A stretch of DNA of 64,000 nt from the NCBI RefSeq assembly GCF_000317435.1, contig NC_019751.1:5394001-5458000 (forward strand). The letters run 5' to 3'. The position numbers and the translations under genes are program-made. Below, one piece after another: positions 35,864 through 43,741 of the stretch; positions within the stretch are counted from its first letter, which is position 1; every line of letters begins with the position of its first letter. This DNA comes from Calothrix sp. PCC 6303. GTDB taxonomy: Bacteria; Cyanobacteriota; Cyanobacteriia; Cyanobacteriales; Nostocaceae. Under the pieces are notes generated by a model, which searched no databases, had not been told where the DNA came from, and worked only from the letters and a program-made list of their open reading frames with translations.

Positions 35864-37084
35864 GTGGATGACCATCAAAATATTACTAAACTAGAGTTAG
35901 CAGACCCAAAAGACCAAAAAGATTTTTTTTGGCGGTTTTGGTATGCACTGCCAATTTACCCATACAGCAGACGAAGGACAATTCGGAAAGAAGTAATCAA
36001 AGATACCATTTGGACTTTTGACCAACTTCAAGGTATTTTCTATGTAGTGGTGCCAGTTAGGATGACTGTTGTCAGACTAGAGGCAGGTGGTTTGTTAGTT
36101 TATGCGCCTGTAGCACCAACTAAAGAGTGTATCGAGCTAATCAATGAATTAGTAGCAGAGTATGGAAGTGTTAAATATATTATCCTGCCCACAATTTCCG
36201 GCTTAGAACACAAAGTTTTTGTTGGTCCTTTTTCCAGATGCTTCCCCTCCGCAGAGGTATTTGTGACTCCAAATCAATGGAGTTTTCCGGTAAATTTACC
36301 CCTGAGTTGGTTGGGTTTACCTGCAAAGCGGACAAAAATACTACCAGCAGATAGCAATAAAGCCCCCTTTGGTAAAGAGTTTGATTACGCCATCTTGGAT
36401 ACAATTGATTTACGTCTCGGCAAGTTTGCCGAAGTTGCATTCTTACATAAATCATCAAAAACATTACTAGTTACAGATTCTGTTGTTTCCATCCCCGCAG
36501 AAGCACCAGAAATTATTCAAATTGAACCATATCCATTATTATTTCACGCCAGGGATAGCGCCACCGAGGCAATTGTAGATAACCCAGTTAATCGTCGTCG
36601 TGGATGGCAACGTATCGCTTTATTTGCCATGTATTTCCAACCCAGTACCTTAGAAGTACCAGCTTGGGGACAGGTTTTTGGGGAAGCGAAGAAAGCCCCA
36701 AATCCAAGCAAAGAGAACTATTTTGGTTTATATCCCTTCAAGTGGAAAGATGGTTGGTTAGAATCATTTGAGAAATTGCGGGGAAATGGACGCTTATTGG
36801 TAGCACCAGTTTTACAAAGTCTAATTTTGAATCGTGCACCCCAAGAAACTCTCAATTGGGTTGAAAAGGTTGCAAGTTGGGATTTTCAGCAAATTATTCC
36901 CTGTCATTTAGCTGCACCAATTCAAATAGAATCGAAGGAATTTAGAGAAGCTTTTGCTTTTTTGTCAAGTAAACCTGGGGAAAACGTGGGTTTTTTACCA
37001 GATGAAGATTTTCAGATTTTGAGGGATATTGATGCTGGTTTGAGTTGGTTACGGATTGTACCATCGGCAAAGCAGAAAGTTTAA
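35864..37084 (+). CDS. DUF4336 protein (metallo-hydrolase-like)
   Basis: A 406-residue protein of the DUF4336 family found in cyanobacteria and plants, whose fold is related to metallo-beta-lactamases. Segments VVPVRMTVVRLEAGGLLVYAPVAPT, VKYIILPTISGLEHKVFVGPFSRCFPSAEVFVT and ETLNWVEKVASWDFQQIIPCHLAAPI show the layout. The usual HxHxDH metal motif is reduced here to GLEHK and CHLAAP. The start is GTG at 35864. Function not established. Confidence 0.8.
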   Translation: MDDHQNITKLELADPKDQKDFFWRFWYALPIYPYSRRRTIRKEVIKDTIWTFDQLQGIFYVVVPVRMTVVRLEAGGLLVYAPVAPTKECIELINELVAEYGSVKYIILPTISGLEHKVFVGPFSRCFPSAEVFVTPNQWSFPVNLPLSWLGLPAKRTKILPADSNKAPFGKEFDYAILDTIDLRLGKFAEVAFLHKSSKTLLVTDSVVSIPAEAPEIIQIEPYPLLFHARDSATEAIVDNPVNRRRGWQRIALFAMYFQPSTLEVPAWGQVFGEAKKAPNPSKENYFGLYPFKWKDGWLESFEKLRGNGRLLVAPVLQSLILNRAPQETLNWVEKVASWDFQQIIPCHLAAPIQIESKEFREAFAFLSSKPGENVGFLPDEDFQILRDIDAGLSWLRIVPSAKQKV

Positions 37085-37181
37085 AGGTGATAGAGTTTAC
37101 GATATTATCACAATCGTTCTGGTGTAATCTTAAAAACAAGTATTGAGGAATGAAGATTTATTAATATACAATTCTTCGTAA

Positions 37182-37209
37182 GTTTGGTTACGCGATCGCG
37201 TAACCAAAC
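37182..37209. terminator. 28-bp palindrome centred on HIP1
   Basis: GTTTGGTTACGCGA and its exact complement TCGCGTAACCAAAC form an uninterrupted palindrome with GCGATCGC at its centre, about 100 bp after the DUF4336 stop. It could act as a terminator hairpin, although it has no loop of its own. Confidence 0.5.
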
Positions 37210-37270
37210 ATCAATAATCTACACAATCAAGAGTTATATTTTATTTAATCCATATTCTTAAATGCATTAA

Positions 37271-37486
37271 TTAGGGCTTGCTGATTAAAGCTATAACCTT
37301 TGCCAAATAAGGGTTTTAATCATTTTTGAGGCAAACAAGTGCAAGGTTATGGGATTTAGAGGCTCAAAAACCATGCACTTTGGCGGAAAATCACGGGGCG
37401 AATTTTGGATCTGACCTCCAAAAGCAAGATTATTCAAGCTGTGTGGCATCTAGATTCGCTTTGTAGCCTTTTTCAGCAGACCCTAA
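37271..37486. mobile_element. MITE-like element, 216 bp
   Basis: TTAGGGCTTGCTGA (37271-37284) and the inverted TTAGGGTCTGCTGA (37473-37486) match at 12 of 14 positions. There is no gene inside. GGGTCTGCTGAAAAAG-type ends recur in cyanobacterial genomes. The target duplication is not certain because the flanks are AT-rich (AA..TT). Confidence 0.55.
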
Positions 37487-37559
37487 TTAGAATTCTTCTA
37501 TAACTTGCACCAGTTCAAAAACATGATTGTCAGCGTTGGGTGTTGGGTTCCGCAAAGCC

Positions 37560-37793
37560 CACACCCAACCTTGTATCTTAGAAATAGTAGTAGACCGTCC
37601 CAACCTAGGTCATAATAGACCGCTTTGTAGCATGGGTCACTACAATAATCTCCATGACAGAACTCGAACAGTCGCCAGGGTCAAAGCTTTAAACACTGAT
37701 TTTAAAGTATACAGTCCGCATCGGGCAAGGATGAGTGAAATCAAGGGGATGAATTAAAAGCAGGGTAGATTATAATTTTTGAGAGCAACAAAA
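37560..37793 (+). ncRNA. Candidate IS110 bridge-RNA region
   Basis: A non-coding stretch of about 230 bp immediately before an IS110 transposase start. It contains repeated GTAGACC/TAGACCGC and the palindrome CCTAGG. In IS110 elements this leader encodes the bridge RNA that pairs with donor and target DNA. Loop boundaries cannot be fixed without comparison to other copies. Confidence 0.45.
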
Positions 37794-38750
37794 ATGGAAA
37801 ATACCTCTCAGTGGATAGGCATCGACGTAAGTAAAGCGACACTTGATGTTTACATCCGTCCAATTGGGAAAGCATTAAAGGTCGCAAATACTGAGTCAGG
37901 AATAGTAGATTTAGTTGAACAACTATTATCATACGATTTAAATATAATCGTAATTGAAGCCACAGGTGGGTTAGAAACTGAACTTATAATTCAACTACAA
38001 GCAGCACTTTTACCAGTTGCATTAATTAATCCACGCCAAGGACGAGATTTTGCCAAAGCCACAGGAAAATTAGCCAAAACTGACGCTATTGATGCACAAA
38101 TATTAGCGCACTTTGGGGAAGCAATGAAGCCCCAAATATTGGCAATTGAATCTGAATCTGCACGTCAACTCTCAGAATTAATTAGTCGAAGAAGACAATT
38201 AGTCGAGATGCAAACTGCTGAAAAAAACCGAAGTGCTCGCGCTCGTGGTAAAGCATTGCTCGATGTGGAGGAGCATATAAAACACCTTGATGAACGTCTG
38301 GAGAAACTAAATCAAGAAATTGAGCAACTAACCCAAAACAACCAACAATGGATTGATAAAGCTAATTTGCTCAAAACTACTCCTGGCATTGGTAAAGTTA
38401 TTTCTACAACTCTAGTTTCTGATTTACCAGAACTTGGTCAATTAACTTCCAAACAAATATCGCGTTTAGTAGGTGTTGCTCCAATTAATCATGATAGTGG
38501 ACAACATAAAGGTAAACGTATGATTAATGGTGGTCGTGCTCATGTTCGTGCAACTCTTTATATGGGTGCTTTGGTTGCAATACGTCATAACCCAATTATC
38601 AAGGCTTTTTATGACCGTCTTGTTGAACGTGGTAAGCCAAAGAAATTAGCGATTACAGCCTGTGTTCATAAAATGTTAGTTATTTTGAATGCTATGGTTC
38701 GGGAAAGTAAACCTTGGTCTGCTGCACAAGATAATTTACAAACAACTTAA
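37794..38750 (+). CDS. IS110-family transposase (recombinase)
   Basis: A 318-residue enzyme with an N-terminal DEDD nuclease-like domain: IGIDVSKATLDVYI (first D), VIEATGGLE (E), and AKTDAIDAQILAHFG (two D). The coiled linker is LDERLEKLNQEIEQL. The C-terminal Transposase_20 domain (LLKTTPGIGKVISTTLVSDL to GGRAHVRATLYMGAL) carries the serine-type site region. The start is ATG 37794. It is full length and apparently intact. The element has no terminal inverted repeats, as normal for the family, so its ends are not assigned. Confidence 0.92.
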   Translation: MENTSQWIGIDVSKATLDVYIRPIGKALKVANTESGIVDLVEQLLSYDLNIIVIEATGGLETELIIQLQAALLPVALINPRQGRDFAKATGKLAKTDAIDAQILAHFGEAMKPQILAIESESARQLSELISRRRQLVEMQTAEKNRSARARGKALLDVEEHIKHLDERLEKLNQEIEQLTQNNQQWIDKANLLKTTPGIGKVISTTLVSDLPELGQLTSKQISRLVGVAPINHDSGQHKGKRMINGGRAHVRATLYMGALVAIRHNPIIKAFYDRLVERGKPKKLAITACVHKMLVILNAMVRESKPWSAAQDNLQTT

Positions 38751-39113
38751 AAGCTCTTTTCCCAACTAATTGTAATAGCTAATTAATCCTAGTTTTTTTC
38801 TGGCTTGATCATTCATTTTTCATGCCCTTATTTGACCATGATTATTTTTGCCAAATCATTCATGTTTATGCTCATTTCATTTATTGCCCTACGAGTGGTT
38901 CAGCAACTGGAGAAGATTCGGTGGCACAGCGGAGTGTCAGGTGGGGGTAAGACTATTTATACCACCAACTCAAGGTCTTGCTGCCCCTACCTGACACCAC
39001 CGAATCTAGCGAAGCGTTCTCCAGTTGCGTCAACTTTTTTTTGCGATCGCACTTGACAACTAAGACAGTCGCTACGAATATTTTCTCGGTCTGAAACTAT
39101 ATTAAATAAAATG
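38751..39113. other. Intergenic region after IS110
   Basis: It contains the right end of the IS110 element (position unknown) and the interrupted palindrome at 38903-39028. The plus-strand frame at 38805-39056 runs through that palindrome and is not supported as a gene. Confidence 0.5.
38903..39028. repeat. Interrupted 126-bp palindrome
   Basis: The arms pair in blocks: GCAACTGGAGAA, GATTCGGTGG and TGTCAGGT on the left find exact complements on the right, continued by GGGG-AAGAC. Each arm carries one unmatched 10-nt block at a different place (CACAGCGGAG at 38925-38934; TAGCGAAGCG at 39007-39016). RNA or single-stranded DNA from it would fold into a long bulged hairpin. Confidence 0.8.
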
Positions 39114-39983
39114 CTAGATGCATCCACTATTAACTAAAATTTTAACTTGATTAACTAACTCATTATAAATTTCCCAGTTCTTATGAGAGTAATGTCTCAA
39201 AACATCAGTTATGGGTCTCCAAAAAACTCCTCCTTGATCTAACTGATATATTACTTTATAGCAGTATATAAACTTTACAATACTAATGATATTTTTTTGT
39301 TCGGGTAATGATAAATGAGTAAAAATATCTAGTATTTGCGTCAATTCTTCAATTGAATTTTTTTTTGTATCTATTGATGAGATGTTATCAGGGTTAATAA
39401 TTGATAAAATATCTAATGGATTCAGCTCTACACTATAATCACGCTCTTTCACTCTTGAAAGCAGCTTCCTATAGTTTTGATAGCTTTCAGTTATTAACTC
39501 ACCATAATAATCTTCTTGCAAAGAATTAACATTAGATTCATTATATTTTACAAATTTGACAATATTAGATAAATTTGTATTATTTTTTATATTTAGTTGA
39601 GACATCAAATATGTCAATTGCCTAGCCTTTTCATGAGTAGTTAATATCTGTAAAAAATTAGCTTCTCGTTTATTTGAACTTATTGAATTAGAGTCTATAG
39701 AACCTCTTGTAACTTGAGATATGCTATTTATTTCAGAAGAGGCTGAAGTCACTATATCGGTTGAGGTTTTATAACTTTCTGTGCTGGAGTCTCCAAAGTC
39801 TTCTTCTGTGGAGATTGATTTTGTGGAGTTTTCGTTGGTTGGGGTTGAGGTTGTAGAATCTGTTGTTTTTGAATTTGGGGTTGTAACATTTGTTGAGGTT
39901 CGACCAGATATTGAATACTGAGAAATATCAGAGTTGTTATTGTTGCTGCTATTATTAATAATATAACTACTTGAATTCTCCAT
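39114..39983 (-). pseudogene. C-terminal part of the split GTPase-partner gene, or separate gene
   Basis: A 289-codon frame. Its first about 75 codons overlap the preceding frame (39752-40492) and translate to Ser/Thr/Asn low complexity, as expected for an out-of-frame reading of the Q/P-rich linker. Only the part from about 39750 downstream looks like protein: a helical domain with HEKARQLTYLMSQLNIKN, QNYRKLLSRVKERDYSVEL and VFWRPITDVLRHYSHKNWE. Either a single-base frameshift has separated it from the upstream membrane protein, or it is a distinct gene starting at an internal ATG such as 39605. No family recognised. Confidence 0.5.
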
Positions 39984-40492
39984 TTCTGGGGATAATTTAT
40001 TGGAGGTTTCTTTGCTGTTGAAGTAATTGGAGGTTTCTCTTTCTCTGTTGTTGAATTTTCCGTAGTATCCGAGGTTTGCGTTTTTTTTTCTGGTTCCTTT
40101 ACATTAGATGCAAAACCTCTCCAAACGCCTGATTCATGGAGAATAGTTCGTTTCTCTAAATTGTCTGTAACTACAACCAGGACACCATCGGTTTTTGTAC
40201 TTTCATCCCAACTAGTCCAATCTTTTGGTAAAGGGTTATTTCGTATTTCCTCAGCTAGTTTTTCTAACTTTTCAGTTGATTTAATTCCTACTTGATATTC
40301 TTGATGAGATTCTACATGGTTGTATTCAAGATAATTAAGTGATTTTATTTCGTGAATAAATTGATTAATTTTATCTAAATCAACTCGAAACTCTTCCAAT
40401 TCAAAAAAGTCAATTGATTCTCCTATCATTTTAGAGAAACTTAAATCTTTTTCTAAAATGTGCTGAATTGCACTATAAGCAATTTTCCTAAA
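39752..40492 (-). pseudogene. GTPase-partner membrane protein, 3' fragment
   Basis: This frame continues the gene that starts at 42416 and is cut by the IS at 40493-42080. From the IS junction it reads FRKIAYSAIQHILEKDL. A charged domain follows, then VWRGFASNVKEPEKK, a proline/lysine/threonine linker, one membrane segment (VVILLIIAATITTLIFLSIQYL) and a Q/P-rich tail ending at 39752. The frame is open upstream to 40612, but residues there come from the IS end. The combined original protein would be about 358 residues with the membrane segment near the C-terminus. Confidence 0.7.
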
Positions 40493-40563
40493 GGGACTTC
40501 CAAAGAATAAATTATTCCAAAAAAAGGAAAAGACAGGTTGATTTAAAGAATGATAATCATTTT

Positions 40564-40610
40564 GAGGGGGAGAAAAGGGTTTGCCGTCGGCAAGCCCTTT
40601 TCTCCCCCTC
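40564..40610. repeat. Left subterminal hairpin of the ISAzo13-like element
   Basis: A 22-bp stem with one G-T pair and loop GTC. The arms run from GAGGGGGAGAAAAGGG to CCCTTTTCTCCCCCTC, with TTGCC/GGCAA at the top. It is comparable to the right hairpin at 41984. Confidence 0.9.
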
Positions 40611-40695
40611 ATTTATGCATAAGAGTCTATACACTTGTTATTTGAAGTTAAACAGTGTAAATAAGGGATATTTTGCCGCTAAATAAATGTTGCTA

Positions 40696-41939
40696 TTAAA
40701 ATGAAATCACGTTTGTTTTACTACAACAAATATCAATAAACCAATTACCTAAATTTGGGAAAACTTCATGATTAGAATCGGTTAGCCGCTCAATCTGTTT
40801 TTCGATTTGAGCCATAGCTTTTTTTGTAAGCTTTACCCCATTCTCATAAGTTTCGTGTACTAGCTTAACGACTGGATGTTTCCCGTTCCATTTCATAGTG
40901 CTAGCAAAATTTAAAGCCGTTTCTAGTTCATCTAAAATACTCCCATTCCAATGATTTTCTAGTACTGCCCATGTCCTTTCTATTGGATTGTATTTACTAT
41001 GATAGGGAGGATAATAAGCTAAACGTATATTTACTTGATGTTTGTGAGCAAACTCTACTATACGTTTCATAAATTGGGTACGCCGCGAACTATTCTGCGG
41101 ACCATTATCTTGATTCAGAAGTAGTGTTTTAACTTCAGAAAAACGATGCTTTTCACAAGACCAAAAATCTTCTAGAATATCAACGATAAAATCACTTGTA
41201 ACTTTCGATTCTGTAAAGTACAAAAATAACTCGTCAAGCTCTGGAAGAAATATTCCATAAGGAGTTACAGTTGTTTTCGGATTATAATCATGGTCTGATG
41301 CTTTCACCCCATCCCGGCTTTTACCCCCTCGGTCAAATGAGCCGATCTTAACACAGGCTTTTCCGTCCATGCTTAGACGTAAAACACTCTTATCTTCATC
41401 TGCATCTTTATTTACTACATCTAATTGCTCAAAGATTGCATCAGTTTGTGGGATTTTTTTTGAGGCTGAACTTTCTTTACCCTTCTGAGCTTATAACCTA
41501 AATTATTTAATTTGACTCGAATTGTTTCTGATGTATGTAACTTTTCATCACTATAACCAGACTTTTCGATTAATTGCTTTCTAACTTCGGCTGCACTGAG
41601 TCTAGTATATAGTCTTTGACTTTTAAAACTCGGATCGGTTTGACTATAGAAGTCAACTATTTTTTTGATATCTTCTAAAAGATTTGGCAGATGTTCTTCT
41701 GCTTTGTAACGTCCTTTGCCACTCATGTTATCAACACAAGTAATACCGCTTTTTAATTCTCTTGTTCCTTTGCGAATTGTGTCTCGATTCCATCCTAATT
41801 CTGATTGTGCAAGTCTTTGCCCTCCTAAACCTAAGCTTTGAACTGTCGAAGCCATAAATCTACGCTTTTCTGCACCTTTTAATTGAGATGCAGTTTCAAT
41901 GAACAACTTTTTCAGAGAATCAGTTAATACTATAGTCAC
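40696..41939 (-). CDS. ISAzo13-family transposase, two frames joined at A8
   Basis: Two frames make one transposase. The first (41939-41421, 172 codons, MTIVLTDSLKKLFIETASQL) ends just after a run of eight A (minus strand, 41461-41454). A -1 shift there continues as QKKIPQTDAIFEQLDVVNKDADED and on into the second frame, which includes MDGKACVKIGSFDRGG (41370) and ends at 40696. The catalytic core is in the second part: SMDGKACVKIG (D), LLLNQDNGPQNSSRR (D) and YNPIERTW (E). The combined length of about 414 residues fits the family. The A8 tract allows programmed slippage, or the gene may be freshly frameshifted. Confidence 0.8.
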
Positions 41940-41983
41940 CAGTTGCTACACTCAAAAACTCAGTCATTATTCAAATTACTACA

Positions 41984-42030
41984 AAAGGGGGATGAAGGGG
42001 CTGCCGTCGGCAGCCCCTTCATCCCCCTTT
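41984..42030. repeat. Right subterminal hairpin of the ISAzo13-like element
   Basis: A perfect 22-bp stem (AAAGGGGGATGAAGGGGC continuing to TGCC, and its complement) with the three-base loop GTC. The top CTGCC-GTC-GGCAG mirrors the left hairpin. Confidence 0.92.
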
Positions 42031-42080
42031 AAAATGATTATCATTATTTCCAATGGAATAGTTTATTTTCTGGAAGTCCC

Positions 42081-42416
42081 AAAAACTTTTTCATTCTCTG
42101 GTAAATTATCAGTTATCCAAACTATAGTATTTAAAACTTTCCGTCCTAATTTTTCAGAACGTTGATGTGATTCAATACCTGTGACTTCCAGTAATAGTTT
42201 ATTTGTCTTTTGATCTCTGAAGAGGAGCAAAGATGGTTTGACTTCATCAATTAAGTCATTAACAATTGCAACTTGATTATTGTTACCTTTGATAACTTGG
42301 CGTTGAATTAAACTAGGTTTTTCTATAGGTTGATATTCTTTGCTCTCAATCTTACGCCAATGAATGCCTGTCTTTCCCAGTGCAGAAGTTTTTACGTAAA
42401 TTTCAAAATTATTCAT
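42081..42416 (-). pseudogene. GTPase-partner membrane protein, 5' fragment
   Basis: The first 112 codons of a gene whose remainder lies at 40492-39752. It starts MNNFEIYVKTSALGKTGIHWR. Other segments are RQVIKGNNNQVAIVNDLIDEV, PSLLLFRDQKTNKLLLEVTG and LNTIVWITDNLPENEKVF, where the IS begins; the frame then runs six codons into the IS and stops at 42063. No named family is recognised; the pattern suggests an alpha/beta domain. It follows the 424-residue GTPase gene by 28 bp, so it was the third gene of that operon. Confidence 0.7.
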
Positions 42417-42444
42417 AATTTGCTCATCCTTATTTATTAATTAA

Positions 42445-43719
42445 CTAAAAAATAGATTGAGGAATTTCTAACCATCTGTGTCCTTGAAGAATCGCAAAGC
42501 CGTCACTATTTTTAGAACCAATGGCAAATCTAAATAAAGCATTATTAAAAGCATTTATCTGTTCTTGAGTTGCTTGAACTTTTAGCAAGGTTGATTGAAA
42601 ATTTGTTTGTATTTCTTGTACACCAACTTGTTTTTGATCAACTTGCTCTTTGGCTACATTCACAGGAGTTTCTCTATCATCAATAAAGTTAGCAATTTCT
42701 CTGAATATCCACCACAGATTATTACGCTGATTTAATAGTTTTTGTTTTTCTTCAAATTCTTTTTTTGCTTGTTCTAATTTATCTTTCTCTGCATATAGGG
42801 TAGTTTCAAGTTTTTCTAAATTTTCTTTTTCTTGTTGCAAAATCAATTTCTTATTTTCTAAAAAAACATTAATGAGAAATAGTAAGATATACCGAAGTGG
42901 TTGTTCTCCATCTTTTGGTTGATAGGGAGCATTTATTGGAGTTTTGTGGTAGTAGAACTTAGTAAAGTTATTTTCATCAGTTTTGTAATGAGAAAAAGTT
43001 ATATTCCCAATGGTTTGTACTGGTGTTACAACTACAGCAACCTTGTTAATTAATGAATCTGATTTAAAAAAATCTAGTAATTCGCTATAGCCTGTTTTCA
43101 AATGGTATAGTAAGCTTTCAGCATCTGCACTGGTTCTTGTATATGCTTCGCATTTAATGGGAGCTAAAATTACTAGACGAGGTGAATCTACATGAGAAAA
43201 AGTATCTTTTAATAACTGAGTAATCCGCTGAGAATTATTTTTTTCCTCATGCCAAGTTCCCAGTTCTCCATAACTAACTCGACCTGTCTTTTTTTGCATT
43301 AATGCAGTAGTGTCGATAGGAATAACTAAGGCATCACATTGATTTAATTGCTGTTTGATGTAGTCCTTTTGTTCGGGTGCTGCGTCGGGATTAAAGTACT
43401 CACCAGAAGGATCAGTAAACCTCAACTTCATGAATTTTTTGCCGCTACTTCCAATTTCAAAGTAAAAACCTTGATCGTTCCAGGGATTTTCTTTAGGTTG
43501 CGTTGGGGTAACTTGCTTTTTCAAACGTGGATCTATGTTTTTGAGGATAGATTTACATTCTTCGATTGCACGTAAGCTATTCGTATCATCCACCCATGTT
43601 TGCAGATTAGCACGCTCAAATGTTTTATTAAATTCCTCATGCATTGCGGCTAAAAGACTGGTTTTCCCAATTCCTCTTAAAGCAACCATCATAATTTTCA
43701 GTTCTTCGCTTCCATTCAT
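42445..43719 (-). CDS. P-loop GTPase-like protein with coiled coil
   Basis: A 424-residue protein. The P-loop is MVALRGIGKTSLLAAM (11-26; Walker A A13LRGIGKTS21). The switch/Walker B-like motif is LRFTDPSGEYFN (D103). VIPIDTTALM (about 132) and LVILAPIKCEA (about 182) are in the places of later G motifs, but no clear NKxD is visible. Residues about 290-345 form a coiled coil (QQEKENLEKLETTLYAEKDK). A C-terminal domain ends RWLEIPQSIF. This layout resembles the TRAFAC-type GTPases encoded in NTP-dependent conflict systems (the double-GTPase group); that placement is from memory. It starts 22 bp after the dynamin-like gene on the same strand. Confidence 0.7.
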   Translation of the reverse strand: MNGSEELKIMMVALRGIGKTSLLAAMHEEFNKTFERANLQTWVDDTNSLRAIEECKSILKNIDPRLKKQVTPTQPKENPWNDQGFYFEIGSSGKKFMKLRFTDPSGEYFNPDAAPEQKDYIKQQLNQCDALVIPIDTTALMQKKTGRVSYGELGTWHEEKNNSQRITQLLKDTFSHVDSPRLVILAPIKCEAYTRTSADAESLLYHLKTGYSELLDFFKSDSLINKVAVVVTPVQTIGNITFSHYKTDENNFTKFYYHKTPINAPYQPKDGEQPLRYILLFLINVFLENKKLILQQEKENLEKLETTLYAEKDKLEQAKKEFEEKQKLLNQRNNLWWIFREIANFIDDRETPVNVAKEQVDQKQVGVQEIQTNFQSTLLKVQATQEQINAFNNALFRFAIGSKNSDGFAILQGHRWLEIPQSIF

Positions 43720-43741
43720 GATATTTACTACTGATTATTTA

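Larger units (their letters stand above)
40493..42080 (-). mobile_element. ISAzo13-like insertion sequence, 1588 bp
   Basis: The ends begin GGGACTTCCA on both sides (40493 onward; inverted, ending 42080). The similarity continues through AATAAAYTATTCC and then AATGATAATCATTTT. AAA lies on both flanks, a probable 3-bp target duplication. Just inside each end is a large hairpin with the loop GTC (40564-40610 and 41984-42030). A two-frame transposase gene lies between. The element splits a host gene; joining the flanks restores its frame. Confidence 0.8.

Noticed and set aside
37527-37757. 76-codon plus-strand frame before the IS110 transposase
   Set aside because: It overlaps the candidate bridge-RNA leader and an inverted repeat (GTTGGGTGT/ACACCCAAC); no protein signal.
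38805-39056. 83-codon plus-strand frame after IS110
   Set aside because: It runs through the interrupted palindrome at 38903-39028, which explains the open frame.
40493-40612. The first 40 codons of the 39752-40612 frame as the true N-terminus
   Set aside because: These residues (MRGRKGLADGKPFSPP and on) are encoded by the IS hairpin and terminal repeat; the host protein begins at 42416.
41899-42165. 88-codon plus-strand frame across the right IS end
   Set aside because: It is made of the hairpin and terminal repeat of the IS plus the antisense of the split gene.
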